A stretch of 64,000 bases of DNA from Antedon mediterranea (Eukaryota; Echinodermata; Crinoidea; Comatulida; Antedonidae): positions 6,306,288 to 6,370,287 of the forward strand of contig NC_092676.1 of NCBI RefSeq assembly GCF_964355755.1, given 5' to 3'. The notes beneath the pieces were generated by a model. The model saw nothing but the letters and a program-made list of their open reading frames with translations. It made no database searches and was not told the DNA's origin. Positions 12,425-23,197 of the stretch are shown here, one piece after another. Position numbers and translations under genes: made by a program. Numbering within the stretch: the first letter of the stretch is position 1; every line of letters starts with the position of its first letter.

Positions 12425-13168
12425 CAGGGGTGGATCCAGGATTTTGTGAAAGGGGGGGGGGGGGGGGTGGGCGCAACTGTAGAGATTCCGCACTGTAGAG
12501 AGGCGATTTTGAAAATGTAACACCTCTAGATGGTCAGAAATGGCACTCTCACGTTAAATAAATGTATTAAAAATTGATATTTTAAATATGAAAACTGAGG
12601 TACTAGCCTATTAAAGGGTGACATTTTCCCTATAGGCCTATTTTGAGTAAAAGCGTCACAACAGAGCGTTTCGCGCAAGTCAGCGTTTGCACGTACATGA
12701 CGAAAAAAGGTGCCTGTCAAGGGCCGTCGACAGGACCTGTTATTAAATGACGCCCCAGATGGCCGGAAAAATGGTACTCTCGCACATAAAATTCATGATA
12801 AATGGCACCTCTAATTTGCAGGAAAAGACACTCTCATATGTAGCATGCTACCAATGAGCAAAACCCGAGCAAAACGATCATACTTTTCCCTCCAATAAAC
12901 ACACGTGACTAATTACAGGACGATATAACATTTTGTTGCCGATTTCATTCACTCAGTATTTTGTTTTGATCGTTGCGTTCAAGTTCAATGCGAACGTACA
13001 TCTAATAAAAAGTAACTTAGCACGGCGCTGAATGTGTTTTAACCAAAAGTGAAAGTACTTTACTCTTTTTTACGCTTTTTCCCCATTTTTTTCCCTTATG
13101 GTAGGATAATTTTTTTTCTCCAGATTATAGGGGGCGTGCGGAGGGTACGCCCCCTGGATCCGCCACTG
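12425..13168. mobile_element. Non-autonomous DNA transposon, GGATCC-containing termini
   Basis: The element starts with CAGGGGTGGATCCAGG and ends with the inverse CCTGGATCCGCCACTG. AAATTG directly flanks both ends (12419-12424 and 13169-13174), a likely 6-bp target duplication. About 744 bp long with a G run near 12454-12467; no transposase frame. Superfamily not assigned. Confidence 0.6.
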
Positions 13169-13673
13169 AAATTGTAATTATATATTGTGGAAATAATTCC
13201 ATTTTTCCCAACGTGTCTGTAAAAATAATAAATAATCTAGTCCAGTTTAAACTAGGTCCTTATTGTCAAGAAGATAGACAATGTTTGACGTGAGAGCAGT
13301 AATATGAAGTTTCTAACAGAGATAAACTTATTATTTCGAAGGAATTGATTATTAGCAACATAATACTTTTTTTGCAATATATTATTTCGAGGGGACGCTG
13401 TGCAGTCGTATTGCCGAGAGAGGGCGTATTAAATTGCAAGCGAGAAGCAAGATCATACAGTGAATATGATGTGATCAATTAATTGTACTGAACTAATATT
13501 TTATTAATACAATCATTAATGGTTCAGTGATTGTATTACTTTATTATATGCATTGTATTGTACATCTTAGCTTATTTCAATGCTGAGCACATTTTGTTTG
13601 TATGTATTTCAATAAAAGTGTTTTTAAAGTTCGAAACCTGCAACATCATATCATTCTAACGACTATTTTCGTC
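13169..13673 (+). promoter_or_regulatory. 5' flank of Ig copy 2, shared with copy 4
   Basis: From about 13480 the flank matches 23036-23197 upstream of copy 4 (AATATTTTATTAATAC, ATGGTTCAGT, CATCTTAGCTTATTTCA, TTTGTATGTATTTCAATAA). The shared flank indicates segmental duplication including regulatory sequence, with the start codon at the equivalent place in both. The first 300 bp hold nothing recognisable. Confidence 0.4.
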
Positions 13674-15335
13674 ATGTGCTGTCTTTTTATACTAGTGGTT
13701 GTCCAGTGTTGTATCTATTTGTGGGCAGATGCTTCCACAATTATTGTTGGTCCTCTGGACACTGATGTAATTGAAGGAGGCAATGTCACTTTGTATTGCA
13801 CCGTAGACGAATTAGGAGGTAACACGGTCATTTGGCATCGATATCAAGAAATATCAGTTAAATACAGTGAAAACAGAACGATAGAATCAAATGTAGATAT
13901 GCCTGATCGTTATAAAATTATTGGTGATGATGCTGAGGGAACATACAACTTACAAATTACAGGAGTTACCATAATCAACGAAGGAGGCGAAGAGTACCAG
14001 TGCACAATCATGAGTAGTGATGGTGGGTTAGTCGATGCAAGTGATCCTGCAGCTGAACTTAATGTTTATGAGGAGCCAGTGTCACCAACATGTACTGTAG
14101 AATTAAACCCTATAGTAGCTGGCGATAGTGTCGAATTTACCTGTTATTTTGCAAGTTTGATACCAAAGGTGGAAATGAATTTAACGAGTAATTCCAACAC
14201 ACTGTTGAGTGGGATTGTTTATCCTGTATTCGTCAATCAAGGAAGTACCAGTTCAACCTCTTTCGCTGTTACTGCAGAAGATGACGGTGCTGTGTTAAGA
14301 TGTTCTGTTGATAACCAGATATTCAATATGCCTTATGATTGCTCTCTTACAATAAATGTCAAACATAAACCTGTCGTGGAAATCACTCAGATTGGGATGT
14401 TACCTTACGGAAACGCTTCATTTACGTGTGGAGCTGTTTCTAATCCTGATGCAACTCAATTCAATTGGAGGCTGTGTCTTGGAGACACTGATATGGAATG
14501 TATTGATCCTGGTGAAAGAACACTGACACTTGCACAGGACGACTCGGAAGAAGGCATGCCAATGGAATGTGAGGTTTTTGGTTCTAATGTATCTTGTCAA
14601 GTTTTCAAAAATGGAGAAACTGAATTACCAGTTTACGTCATACTGATAGATGACAATTTGACCATCCCTGACAACATGACGGTTACTCCATGTTTACTAG
14701 AATGCTCAGTTATGAATGAGATTGGAGAAGGTAAAGATAATTTTACAATTGATAACACTATATGTTTAATGGCTATTGAACCGACAACGATTGCGTCAAC
14801 CACATTAGAGCCCACCACATTAACGTCTACAACTATGTCACCATCAACAATTACTGTACGTGATGTGGAAACTACCGCTACTTCAAGAGTAACTACTGGC
14901 GAGTATGCAACGACCACGGTAGCTACTAAAGAGGATGACACGACAACGGTAGGTACTAAAGAGGATGCAACGACAACGGTAGCTGATGGAGAGGATGCCA
15001 CGGCTACGGTAGCTACTAAAGAGGATGTCACGACAACGGTAGCTACTGGAGAGGATGCCACGACAATGGTAGCTACTAAAGAGGATGCCACGACAACGGT
15101 AGCTACTGGAGAGGACGCCACGAAAACTGAGACTGAAAACAAAACTGATGATACTAGCGATGATAGCGGTTTAGAGAAAGGAGTTGTCATTCTCATTGGC
15201 TTAGTTTCTGGTATAGTTGGTTTGATTCTGGTTAGTGTTATAAGTAATCAATTGAAACTCTATTTAAAGAACAAAACCAAGAGAACCACTTCTATCGACG
15301 CATCTCCAGATAGGAAAGAAAATGGGACACAATAA
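13674..15335 (+). CDS. Ig-superfamily receptor, copy 2, Thr-rich stalk and short tail
   Basis: Intronless, 553 residues from the ATG at 13674. An in-frame ATG at 13602 is less likely, because the 13674 start aligns with copies 1, 3 and 4 and gives a proper signal peptide (MCCLFILVVVQCC...). The V-like domain keeps the Cys-Trp-Cys pattern and EGGEEYQC; domains 2 and 3 parallel copy 1. A mucin-like stalk follows, made of 10-residue repeats such as ATTTVATKED (14906-15123), then one membrane helix (VVILIGLVSGIVGLILVSVI) and a short basic tail of about 30 residues with no SH2-type tyrosine motif. The stop TAA aligns with the tyrosine of the YENV motif of copy 3, and the frame after the stop still reads ENVNKISP. 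It looks like a non-signalling or decoy version. Confidence 0.86.
   Translation: MCCLFILVVVQCCIYLWADASTIIVGPLDTDVIEGGNVTLYCTVDELGGNTVIWHRYQEISVKYSENRTIESNVDMPDRYKIIGDDAEGTYNLQITGVTIINEGGEEYQCTIMSSDGGLVDASDPAAELNVYEEPVSPTCTVELNPIVAGDSVEFTCYFASLIPKVEMNLTSNSNTLLSGIVYPVFVNQGSTSSTSFAVTAEDDGAVLRCSVDNQIFNMPYDCSLTINVKHKPVVEITQIGMLPYGNASFTCGAVSNPDATQFNWRLCLGDTDMECIDPGERTLTLAQDDSEEGMPMECEVFGSNVSCQVFKNGETELPVYVILIDDNLTIPDNMTVTPCLLECSVMNEIGEGKDNFTIDNTICLMAIEPTTIASTTLEPTTLTSTTMSPSTITVRDVETTATSRVTTGEYATTTVATKEDDTTTVGTKEDATTTVADGEDATATVATKEDVTTTVATGEDATTMVATKEDATTTVATGEDATKTETENKTDDTSDDSGLEKGVVILIGLVSGIVGLILVSVISNQLKLYLKNKTKRTTSIDASPDRKENGTQ
14906..15123 (+). repeat. 30-bp coding minisatellite in the Ig copy 2 stalk
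   Basis: About seven in-frame units of 30 bp, alternating versions ending in ACTAAAGAGGAT and ACTGGAGAGGAT, encode (D/A)TTTVAT(K/G)ED. They add a Thr-rich, probably O-glycosylated spacer between Ig domains and membrane. Absent from copies 1, 3 and 4. Confidence 0.85.
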
Positions 15336-17030
15336 GAAAATGTAAATAAAATATCTCCCACGATGAATATAATACAGAGTTAAATAGTGGCTTCGCAGAT
15401 GCGAGTTTGTGCATTGAATCGACTCGTGATATAACGGCTAAAAAGACAAGTTGAACCTACCACAAACAATGTAAAATGTGTGTAAAATGTGAACAGAAAC
15501 ATTTATTCTCTGAATAGGTTGGACACAACAAAAACGTTCTCATCACATGACCTAATAATTCTGTCGCTGAACTGTACATAGAAGATGTATGTATAATTTA
15601 AATTTGATATTATTGTGTTGTCCCTGTGCCTTAGTAGATTAAACATAAACTGTGTAAGTTTTCCGAAAATCTTTAAACCTATAGAATTTGTGCGGTCCGC
15701 TCGCGGGCCACTTGCTATATTTGTGATAAAGAAATAATTTCGTTAATTTGTACATAAATACTAACAGAAGTAAAATTAATTTACAATTTACGATGTTTGT
15801 GCTTAATTGAGACTATTTAGATGGAATTAAGCGATCCGGGAATGATATATCTTGGAAACGGTACCGCTATATTTCGTTCCTGCTAAAAACATTAAATTTT
15901 TTCAATGCACGTTACATTACGGATTACGTAAAAATGTTTTAATCTGTAAATAAATAATTATGTATTATCTGGTTTAAAGCATTTTGTAGTTTATTTTTAC
16001 CTGGTTCTATTATTGTCTTTTCCGAGTATCTCAGTCTTATTTATTTCAGCTCTATCATCAGAACTTGGCTAGGCCTAGGCAGAGTTATTGTTACCTAGAC
16101 AAGCTAGGCCCTATCTAGCAGCTGCTAGCCTAGTGTCACAGCCGGAAATAAGGGTATAGATTAATTATGTACGTAGATTATAAAGGCTAGATCTTCCTAC
16201 GTATTTAAAATCCTAAAAGAAATTGATAAGTTGAAAGTTGGACCCTTTTTTGATATGTTAACAGTTTTTTATTAGGGGAGGAAGGAGCCTTCGACTGCTA
16301 CCAATGAGCTCATCAGAACACTTAAACTTTAACGATTTTGTTTTATTTACCTCCGACCAAGGAGGTACATAGTCAATCGCATGTGTCTGCTGTCTGTATG
16401 TTAGCAAAATTATTCAAAAAGTTAGAAGTTCTTTACCAACATGAAAATATAGATAGATATGTGTTCAAGGACCACTCCATTAAATTTTGGAGGCAATCCG
16501 GACCAGGGTCCCAATTCTGGACCACTTTTAGCATTATTTTCAGACCTGCTAATGTTAAAAGATAGGAGACAATTTTCAAAAGCCGGCGAGCAGTCTTAAA
16601 GTTACAAGTAGGCCTAAACTGAAATTGAATTTCATAAAACTAAATTTTTGTACAAGAAGCACGAGTTATAATTTGTGATTTGTAATTTTAAAACAATTTT
16701 ATTTAATGTAAAGTTTTTTTTTTTATACGAGTAGTTTTAAAAAACCTATTAATTTTCCAATTCACCCGTTTGTTTTTGGCGTTGCTGTTCTATTGTTAGT
16801 CAACTGTAACTATTGTTAGTTGAAAGGCTGGTTACATAACCATCCAAACTCGCATACACATAGTTGTAGTGAACTTAGCCTAATCCCGGGTGAAATCTTA
16901 TGTAGGAGTGCCGTTATATGATTTTTTGTTGTGACGATGAGAGAGCATTTTTTTTAATGAATATGAAAGATATATAATGTTTCAAAAGAATTTTATTTTA
17001 ATTTGGTCCTCACAAAAGAAAATAATAATA
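15336..17030. other. Ig copy 2 3' region and spacer
   Basis: AATAAA at 15345-15350 lies 10 bp after the stop but inside the relic of the former tail, so it may be fortuitous. No other gene is supported. At 16340-16560 a GACCAAGGAGGTACATAG and GGCAATCCGGACCAGGGTCC stretch looks like a dispersed repeat, but its borders are not visible here. Confidence 0.35.
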
Positions 17031-17040
17031 GTTAGGATGA

Positions 17041-17130
17041 CTATAACGAGGCATTTAAAAAAAAGGCAAATTGCCTTAAAATGTAAATGTGACATGTTTC
17101 GAGAAACTATTCTCATCATCAGAACAGTAA
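17041..17130 (-). repeat. Repeat with a hammerhead-like core
   Basis: The minus strand reads CTGATGATGAGAATAG, TTTCTCGAAACATGTC, then TTTTAAGGCAA. The same block is on plus at 59312-59360. CTGATGA, a GAGAA/TTCTC stem and GAAA resemble a hammerhead ribozyme core as found at retroelement ends, but helix I does not pair convincingly, so catalysis is not claimed. Confidence 0.4.
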
Positions 17131-17139
17131 ACAACGCAT

Positions 17140-18850
17140 AGAGTGCTTATAAAAATAATAATGATATTTTTTAAAGTTCGCCAATTTATTCTGATCTACA
17201 TAAAAGTTGAAATCGTTTCTGTCAAGCAAAACATAATTGTTGTCTGTAACTGTTGTTATTTATGGATAATTTATAATGATATCATACTAGTTCGTCCGTA
17301 GTTTGGTTGACCTTTAAACTCTGATACTATTGAATCTTCTTAAACGCTAAACGTCGTTAGACATTGCACGTCTCATAATACGTTACGTGAGCAAGCATCG
17401 CATGTGAACAATTCTGTTTCCTTTTTATGTTTGCCATCCATGTTGTTTTTCGTCTTCCTTTTGGTCTTTTGCAGAACTTCTCTGCGTGCGATCTTAGCTG
17501 GTGTGTTTTCATTTAAACGGAGCAAGTGAACATACCATGTCAGCCTTCTTTTTACATTCTTACTCCACTCAATTTATTCTGTTCTTTTGTACAGATCTTC
17601 ATTTTTTAATTTCTCCGGCCATCTTATACCTATTATCCTCTTTAAGAATTTTCTTTGAAATATATCGATTTCACTCTGTATGTATAGTTATATTGTCATT
17701 GTCAAGATTTCACAATTATACAAAAAGATGCTTGTGATGTATGTAGTCGGTTCTCTTACGCCTATGGCTACTACACAAGTGGTAAGTAAAGACTATATTT
17801 TACATTTACAACAATTGATACAGTAATGGAATATCATCATCTAGATCTATATTTTGTCAAAAAAATTACCCAAATACAATTACTACTACATTTACTCACT
17901 AAAATGAGGTGATTTAAGATGTTTGTTACAAATTAATAGTCATTCTTAGTACACAATAAATAATTAACTAGTTAATGGAACAAAATTAGAAACTGGTGAT
18001 GGTGATCCACAAACCAGTATTGTACAGTGTTCTCCCAATTTAGAAATCAATTCTGGACAATTAAGCGAGGTACCGAATCCTATTAAAGTGATAATAATGA
18101 AAGTGTAATTGGAAAGTGTAAGATATTATAAATATAAATAAAAAATGCACTCCAATTTACAAAATATAGTCTCTGTCTGATTGTAACTTTAATACAAGTA
18201 GCTAGGCCTAGCCTACAGTACCACTACTAGTAGTACTAGGACAGGTGTTTACAGAATTTTTAATACAGATTGAATCTTGCTGGTAAAACCGGAGAACACT
18301 GCTATGATACCAAAAATATTATATGTAAATATAAATAAAAAGAAATAAATAAAACTTTAATACATATTGAATCAATTGATTGTTAACAGCAGCTGTGTCT
18401 TTCACATATATACAGAATGAATTGAGAGTGTAAATAAACAAAACCATATAAAATGAATAAATATTGTCATTATAAACATTAATTGTGAATAAGATTCTAG
18501 TCTACATACTATTTAACACAAATAATTGAGCCATCAATACTTTTTTTCTATTTCAAGATCCAGAGAAACGGTGTCTCATCCAGAAAATATAAAATTATAA
18601 TTCACTTAGACCTAGGTCTTTTCAATTAACAGAAGAATTTCCATCAATAAGCCTAAATTAATAATAATAATTATTATCAGGTAGGCAGAATAAATAATAA
18701 GCCGAATCACCGGATGCTCAGCGCGCCGCGCGTTCCGGGTTACTTACTACCAATAACAGTATTTCGTCGCATCTATAATAACCAAATGAGGGCGCTATGT
18801 ATACATAGTTCAAATAGTTTAGTTTAATTATTTTTCAAGCAAGTTACGTG
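17140..18850. other. Non-coding spacer
   Basis: AT-rich sequence without supported coding regions or identified repeat boundaries. Confidence 0.4.
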
Positions 18851-18861
18851 GCGCGGCGTGT

Positions 18862-18925
18862 AAAACGTAGTCTCCTGATGATGTGGACTAATCTTCGTGA
18901 GTTCGAGTCCCAGTAGATGACTTTT
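18862..18925 (+). repeat. Weak tRNA-like segment
   Basis: GAGTTCGAGTCCCA resembles a B-box and GTAGTCTCCTGATGATGTGG an A-box/D-arm, but no cloverleaf could be folded. Probably a SINE remnant. Confidence 0.3.
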
Positions 18926-19199
18926 ATTTACTTATTTCCAAACGCGAGTGTTGCCACACACAGTTACTATCAAACTTCTCGAGAATTTACTGGACGCAAT
19001 GTTCCCCGAACCACCGGTAGATGGCGTTGTACACGACTAAAGCGTTTACGGAAACACACTCAATTACTTTCGTAATGAGAAATCAGGTTATGACCTAAAA
19101 TACTGTAGCCAACATTTTGACATTGTATCGCATGCAACGCCTTAGAATGGTTTCAAGAGGGTTGGAAAATCTGAAAAAACATACGAAACTGTATATACA

Positions 19200-19600
19200 A
19201 TTGCATTAGTGTCCTGAGGACCAACATCAATTGTGTCCAAACACCAGACAAACAGCACTATTATAAATTGACAGTACATGTTTTACATGCAGTCGACATT
19301 TTTTAAGTTCCAGATCATTAGTGGTTATGAAATGAATCGATTTGACCTACTCTGATTAACGGTCCAGTCACTTTTAATTGTGTATACAAGCTTCCCTCTG
19401 AGATAGTGTTATTAAAATGTTTGAACGTTACTGCTAGTACTACTGTATATCAAAATGGATTTAAACGTGTATGTAGGCAGTTAATATCATTCTCGGTATA
19501 GCTAAATGGATCAAACCGACGAAATGGCTTTACCTGCTGCATTTCTTTAAATTAAATATTGACGAAAGAGAACAAACCAATATGATATTTGTTTTCGCAC
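19200..19600 (-). pseudogene. Relic of the 5' end of a fifth Ig receptor copy
   Basis: On minus this matches the signal-peptide region and upstream flank of Ig copy 1: GTCCTGAGGACCAACA, a signal-peptide-like block ending TTGACAGTACAT, a CAGTCGAC block, the TGTTTGAACGTT block and TTTCTTTAAATTAAATATTG, in the same order as 11790-12200. Only the first 20-odd codons remain, with deletions, and the Ig domains are missing. It shows the cluster was once larger. Confidence 0.65.
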
Positions 19601-20719
19601 CTGAAATCTTACCATAATCTTAGTTCCTTATTTGAATTAAATTAAAGAGATAGTTAAAAGTTGTATTGTTTAAAACATAGGTATATTATTGTAATATCTT
19701 GTTACTATGTTGATTCAACAACGAAAGAGAACATTATATTTAACATTTTCTCTTTTAGTTTAGTTTTATCTTTTTTTTTGTATTAACATTTTGTTGTAAC
19801 AATTGATTTGGGCAGCTTTTGTCATCTTGCACCCGATTCTGCTACTGTCCACAGGTGCTATCTGTAAAACTATAGCAAGTTATACACGTTGCTGTCTGCT
19901 ATAAATGCTGTACTTTTAACACACGGTACACTGTCTGGGCAGCTTTTGTCATCTTTTGGCAGCTTTTGTCATCTTGATACATTTAGGCCTATTTTACGCT
20001 TATTACAACACCTATTTCTACATTCCTCTTCGCTTGCAATATTGGTATGGAGGCTGGCTACTATTTTAGCAATATGTATATAAAAGATTTTCTTAAAAAA
20101 TATAAATTATTTTTTTTATATTTTACAACAATTGGTGTTGTTACAATTACTTTCCAATTGATTTGGTTGGCATTGATAACAGAATGAAATAATACATTTT
20201 CTTTATGACTTACCTTGATAAAATTAAGTCTTGATACATTATCAGTTCATTATTAGTTTTATCGTAATTTGGAACACAGAATTCACCAAGTGCTATACAA
20301 TGCATTCTCCTATATTTATTTTCAAATGTATGGTTCCGAACGTAAAATGTTGTGAGTATCAGGATAGTTTTTAATAGTTGGTAGAATGTTGGCATATCGT
20401 TAAGAATTATATTTCAGTATTATTTTTTCCAATCTTAACTGTACAACATTAGATAGGCCTACGAATAGTATTTTGCATTTCAGGTCAGGGCTAAGTGGCA
20501 TAGTTTATGTTACTAAAATCCCCCTATGGTTTATATTTAAAAAATGGCAACTCTCCCTTTAATTGAATTTGAAAAAGGAAGTAGAACATTTTATTCAGAA
20601 AATTATCACACGACTAACTTTACATAAATGAATTGAACCGCTTGATAGGTTACGGTGCGACGTGATCTTGTATTAGTACTATACATTCTCTTCTGTTTTG
20701 TTGACTATACATAAACATC
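19601..20719. other. Spacer upstream of Ig copy 3
   Basis: No gene supported. A GGCAGCTTTTGTCATCTT motif occurs three times (about 19811, 19938 and 19958). The last 150 bp are the presumed promoter of copy 3, but they do not match the flanks of copies 2 and 4. Confidence 0.35.
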
Positions 20720-22203
20720 ATGTACTGTCAATGTATACTCGTGTTGCTCGTCCAGTGTTTGTTGGTCGATGCTTCCACAATTACTGTTGGTCCTCAGGAC
20801 ACTAATGCAATTGAAGGAGGCAACGTAACTTTGTATTGCACTGTAGACGAATTAGGATGTAACACGGTCATTTGGCATCGATATCGAGAAATATCAGTTA
20901 AATACAGTGTAAACAGAACGATAGAATCAAGGTTAGATATGCCTGATCTTTATAAAATTACTGGTGATGATGCTGAGGGAACATACAACTTGCAAATTAC
21001 AGGAGTTACCATAAACAACGAAGGAGGCGAAGAGTACCAGTGCACAATCATGAGCAATGCTGGAACGTTAGTCGATGAAAGTGATCCTGCAGCTGAACTT
21101 AATGTTTACGCGGAGCCAATGTCACCAACATGTACTGTGGAATTAAACCCTACAGTAGCTGGGGAGGATGTCGAATTTACCTGTTTTTTGCAAGTTCGAT
21201 ACCAAAGGTGGAAATGAATTTAACGAGTAATTCCAACACACTGTTGAGTGGGATTGTTGATCCTATATTTATCAATCAAGGAAGTACCAGTTCAATCTCT
21301 TTTACTGCAACACCATACGATGATGGTGCTGTGTTAAGATGCACTGTTGATAACCAGATATTCAATACGCCTTATGAATGTTCTGTTACATTGAATGTTA
21401 AACATAAACCTGTCGTTGAAATCACACAAAATGGGACGCTGTCTGATGGAAACGCTTCGTTTAAGTGTGGAGCTGTTTCAAATCCTGATGCTACTCAATT
21501 CAAGTGGAGTCTGTGTCTTGGAGACACTGACATGGAATGTATTGATCCTGGTGAAGGAACACTGACACTTGAAACAAGGGGCCTTTCAAATGAATGCGCG
21601 GTTTTTGGTTCTATGGCATATCATGTTTTTAAAAATGGAGAAAAAGAATTACCAGTATACCTCATGATAATAGATGACAATTTGATCATCCATGACAGCA
21701 TGTCGGTCACTCCATGTTTACTAGAATGCTCAGTTATGAATGAGATTGGAAAAGGTAAAGATAATTTTATCATTGATAATACTGTGTGTGTAATGGCTAT
21801 TGAACCGACAACGATTTTGGCTGAAACATCAAAACCTACGACATTTTCTCTGTTGTCAACGAGAGTATTTAGGCCTACCGATTCCGAAATGACAAGTGAT
21901 CAAATGTCAACTAAGAACCCTGTTGACTGTAGTTGTAATGGAAGTTTAGATGGTTGGGTTTACTTTATCATTGGATTTACTTGTGGTGTCCTTTGTCTTC
22001 TTGTATTTATAATGGTATTGACGCGTCTGAAACACAAAACCAACAAAGATGCTAATAAACCAGCCCAAGAAAGGACGGAAACGCCAGAACCAGAATACGA
22101 AAATGTAAACAAAATATCTCCCAACAATGACAATTACATAGACTTAACAACCAGTGACGTCACGGGCGCAAGTGCGTACATGGAATTGACACCAACATCA
22201 TAA
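20720..22203 (+). CDS. Ig-superfamily receptor, copy 3, ITAM-like tail, one-base frameshift
   Basis: Start ATG at 20720 gives the same signal peptide type as copy 1 (MYCQCILVLLVQCLLVDAS). The V-like domain and the start of domain 2 are read to about 21190; the rest continues in another frame from there to the stop at 22201-22203. The break is in a T run at 21184-21189: six T here against seven in copy 1, so either a real mutation or a homopolymer sequencing error. The stalk is short, with one membrane helix (FIIGFTCGVLCLLVFIMVL). The tail of about 60 residues has YENV, then YIDL and YMEL separated by 10 residues, an arrangement matching the ITAM pattern YxxL-x(6-12)-YxxL. Total about 490 residues if the frame were continuous. 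The ectodomain parallels copies 1, 2 and 4; stalk and tail match copy 4 only. Confidence 0.8.
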
Positions 22204-23035
22204 TAACAACGAAAGCAGACAAGAGTATAATCAAGCACACACGGTGTTTGTATAATAATAGAACCAGGAAGGAAATAAACAAAACAAGTATTTAACAAAA
22301 CAATTCAGTATAGGCTAGGCCCAGATTCCGTAATACCTGCAAAGAACGCAAACCAGTTGTCCCACGCATTATTTCAAGTTCCCTCTTGTATCAACATGGA
22401 CGTTAGAATTGAATATAAACCTCTATAGTGCTTCAGGTGATAAAACGTGACAACGTTTTTTATGGAAGCAGAACGTTCGTGGAGTTTTTCTATTACCATG
22501 TAACAACTTAAATAGGTAAAAGCGTTCAAACCATTGTAATGTGAATAGAACAGCTAATTTCAGCTGCACTATGAAATAAATAATCATCTACTCTAGAGGT
22601 ATTGAACAAACAACCTCAATAAAATACATGCGCAGTGACGCAATTACACATATTCCTAAGGCACATGCCTAATGACCTGGAAGTACAAATTGAATAATTT
22701 ATACTGTTATACTGTATACTAATACAGTGTAGTGCCTCTATTGTATTACAAGACAAACAACTGAAATACCGTAAAACCCGGAAAAGAAGCCCATGGACTG
22801 GGCTTCTTTTTGAGGACTCTTGTGTGAGCCTTTTTCGAGATAGATTTGTTACGATACTTTTGCAAACTGAAAAATGAAAAATGTTGTAAATGTTGTGAAT
22901 TAATTATTGCTACAGTAGCTTTCTAGTAGAAAAATCATATGATGATATTAAAGAGGATAAAAATAAGAAAATAACGAAAAAAATTTAGAAAATGTTTAGA
23001 GATTCTGTAAGTTTTGTTTCTTAAACAAACATTGA
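22204..23035. other. Ig copy 3 3' region and spacer
   Basis: AATAAA at about 22274 is a possible poly(A) signal for copy 3. A small hairpin-like GAAGCCCATGGACTGGGCTTC stretch lies near 22786. No other gene seen. Confidence 0.35.
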
Positions 23036-23197
23036 ATAATATTTTATTAATACTATCATAAATGGTTCAGTATTACTTTATTATATGCATTTATATGGTG
23101 CATCTTAGCTTATTTCATTGCTGAGGACATTTTGTTTTTGTATGTATTTCAATAAGTATGTTTTTAATAATTCTATTAACGTCTAACTATTTTCGTC
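23036..23197 (+). promoter_or_regulatory. 5' flank of Ig copy 4, shared with copy 2
   Basis: Matches 13480-13673 over most of its length with small indels. The copied upstream region supports duplication by DNA rather than retroposition for this pair. Confidence 0.45.

Noticed and set aside
14633-15196. 187-codon minus frame opposite Ig copy 2
   Set aside because: It is the antisense reading of the 30-bp stalk repeat and membrane region; the plus frame has clear Ig domains.
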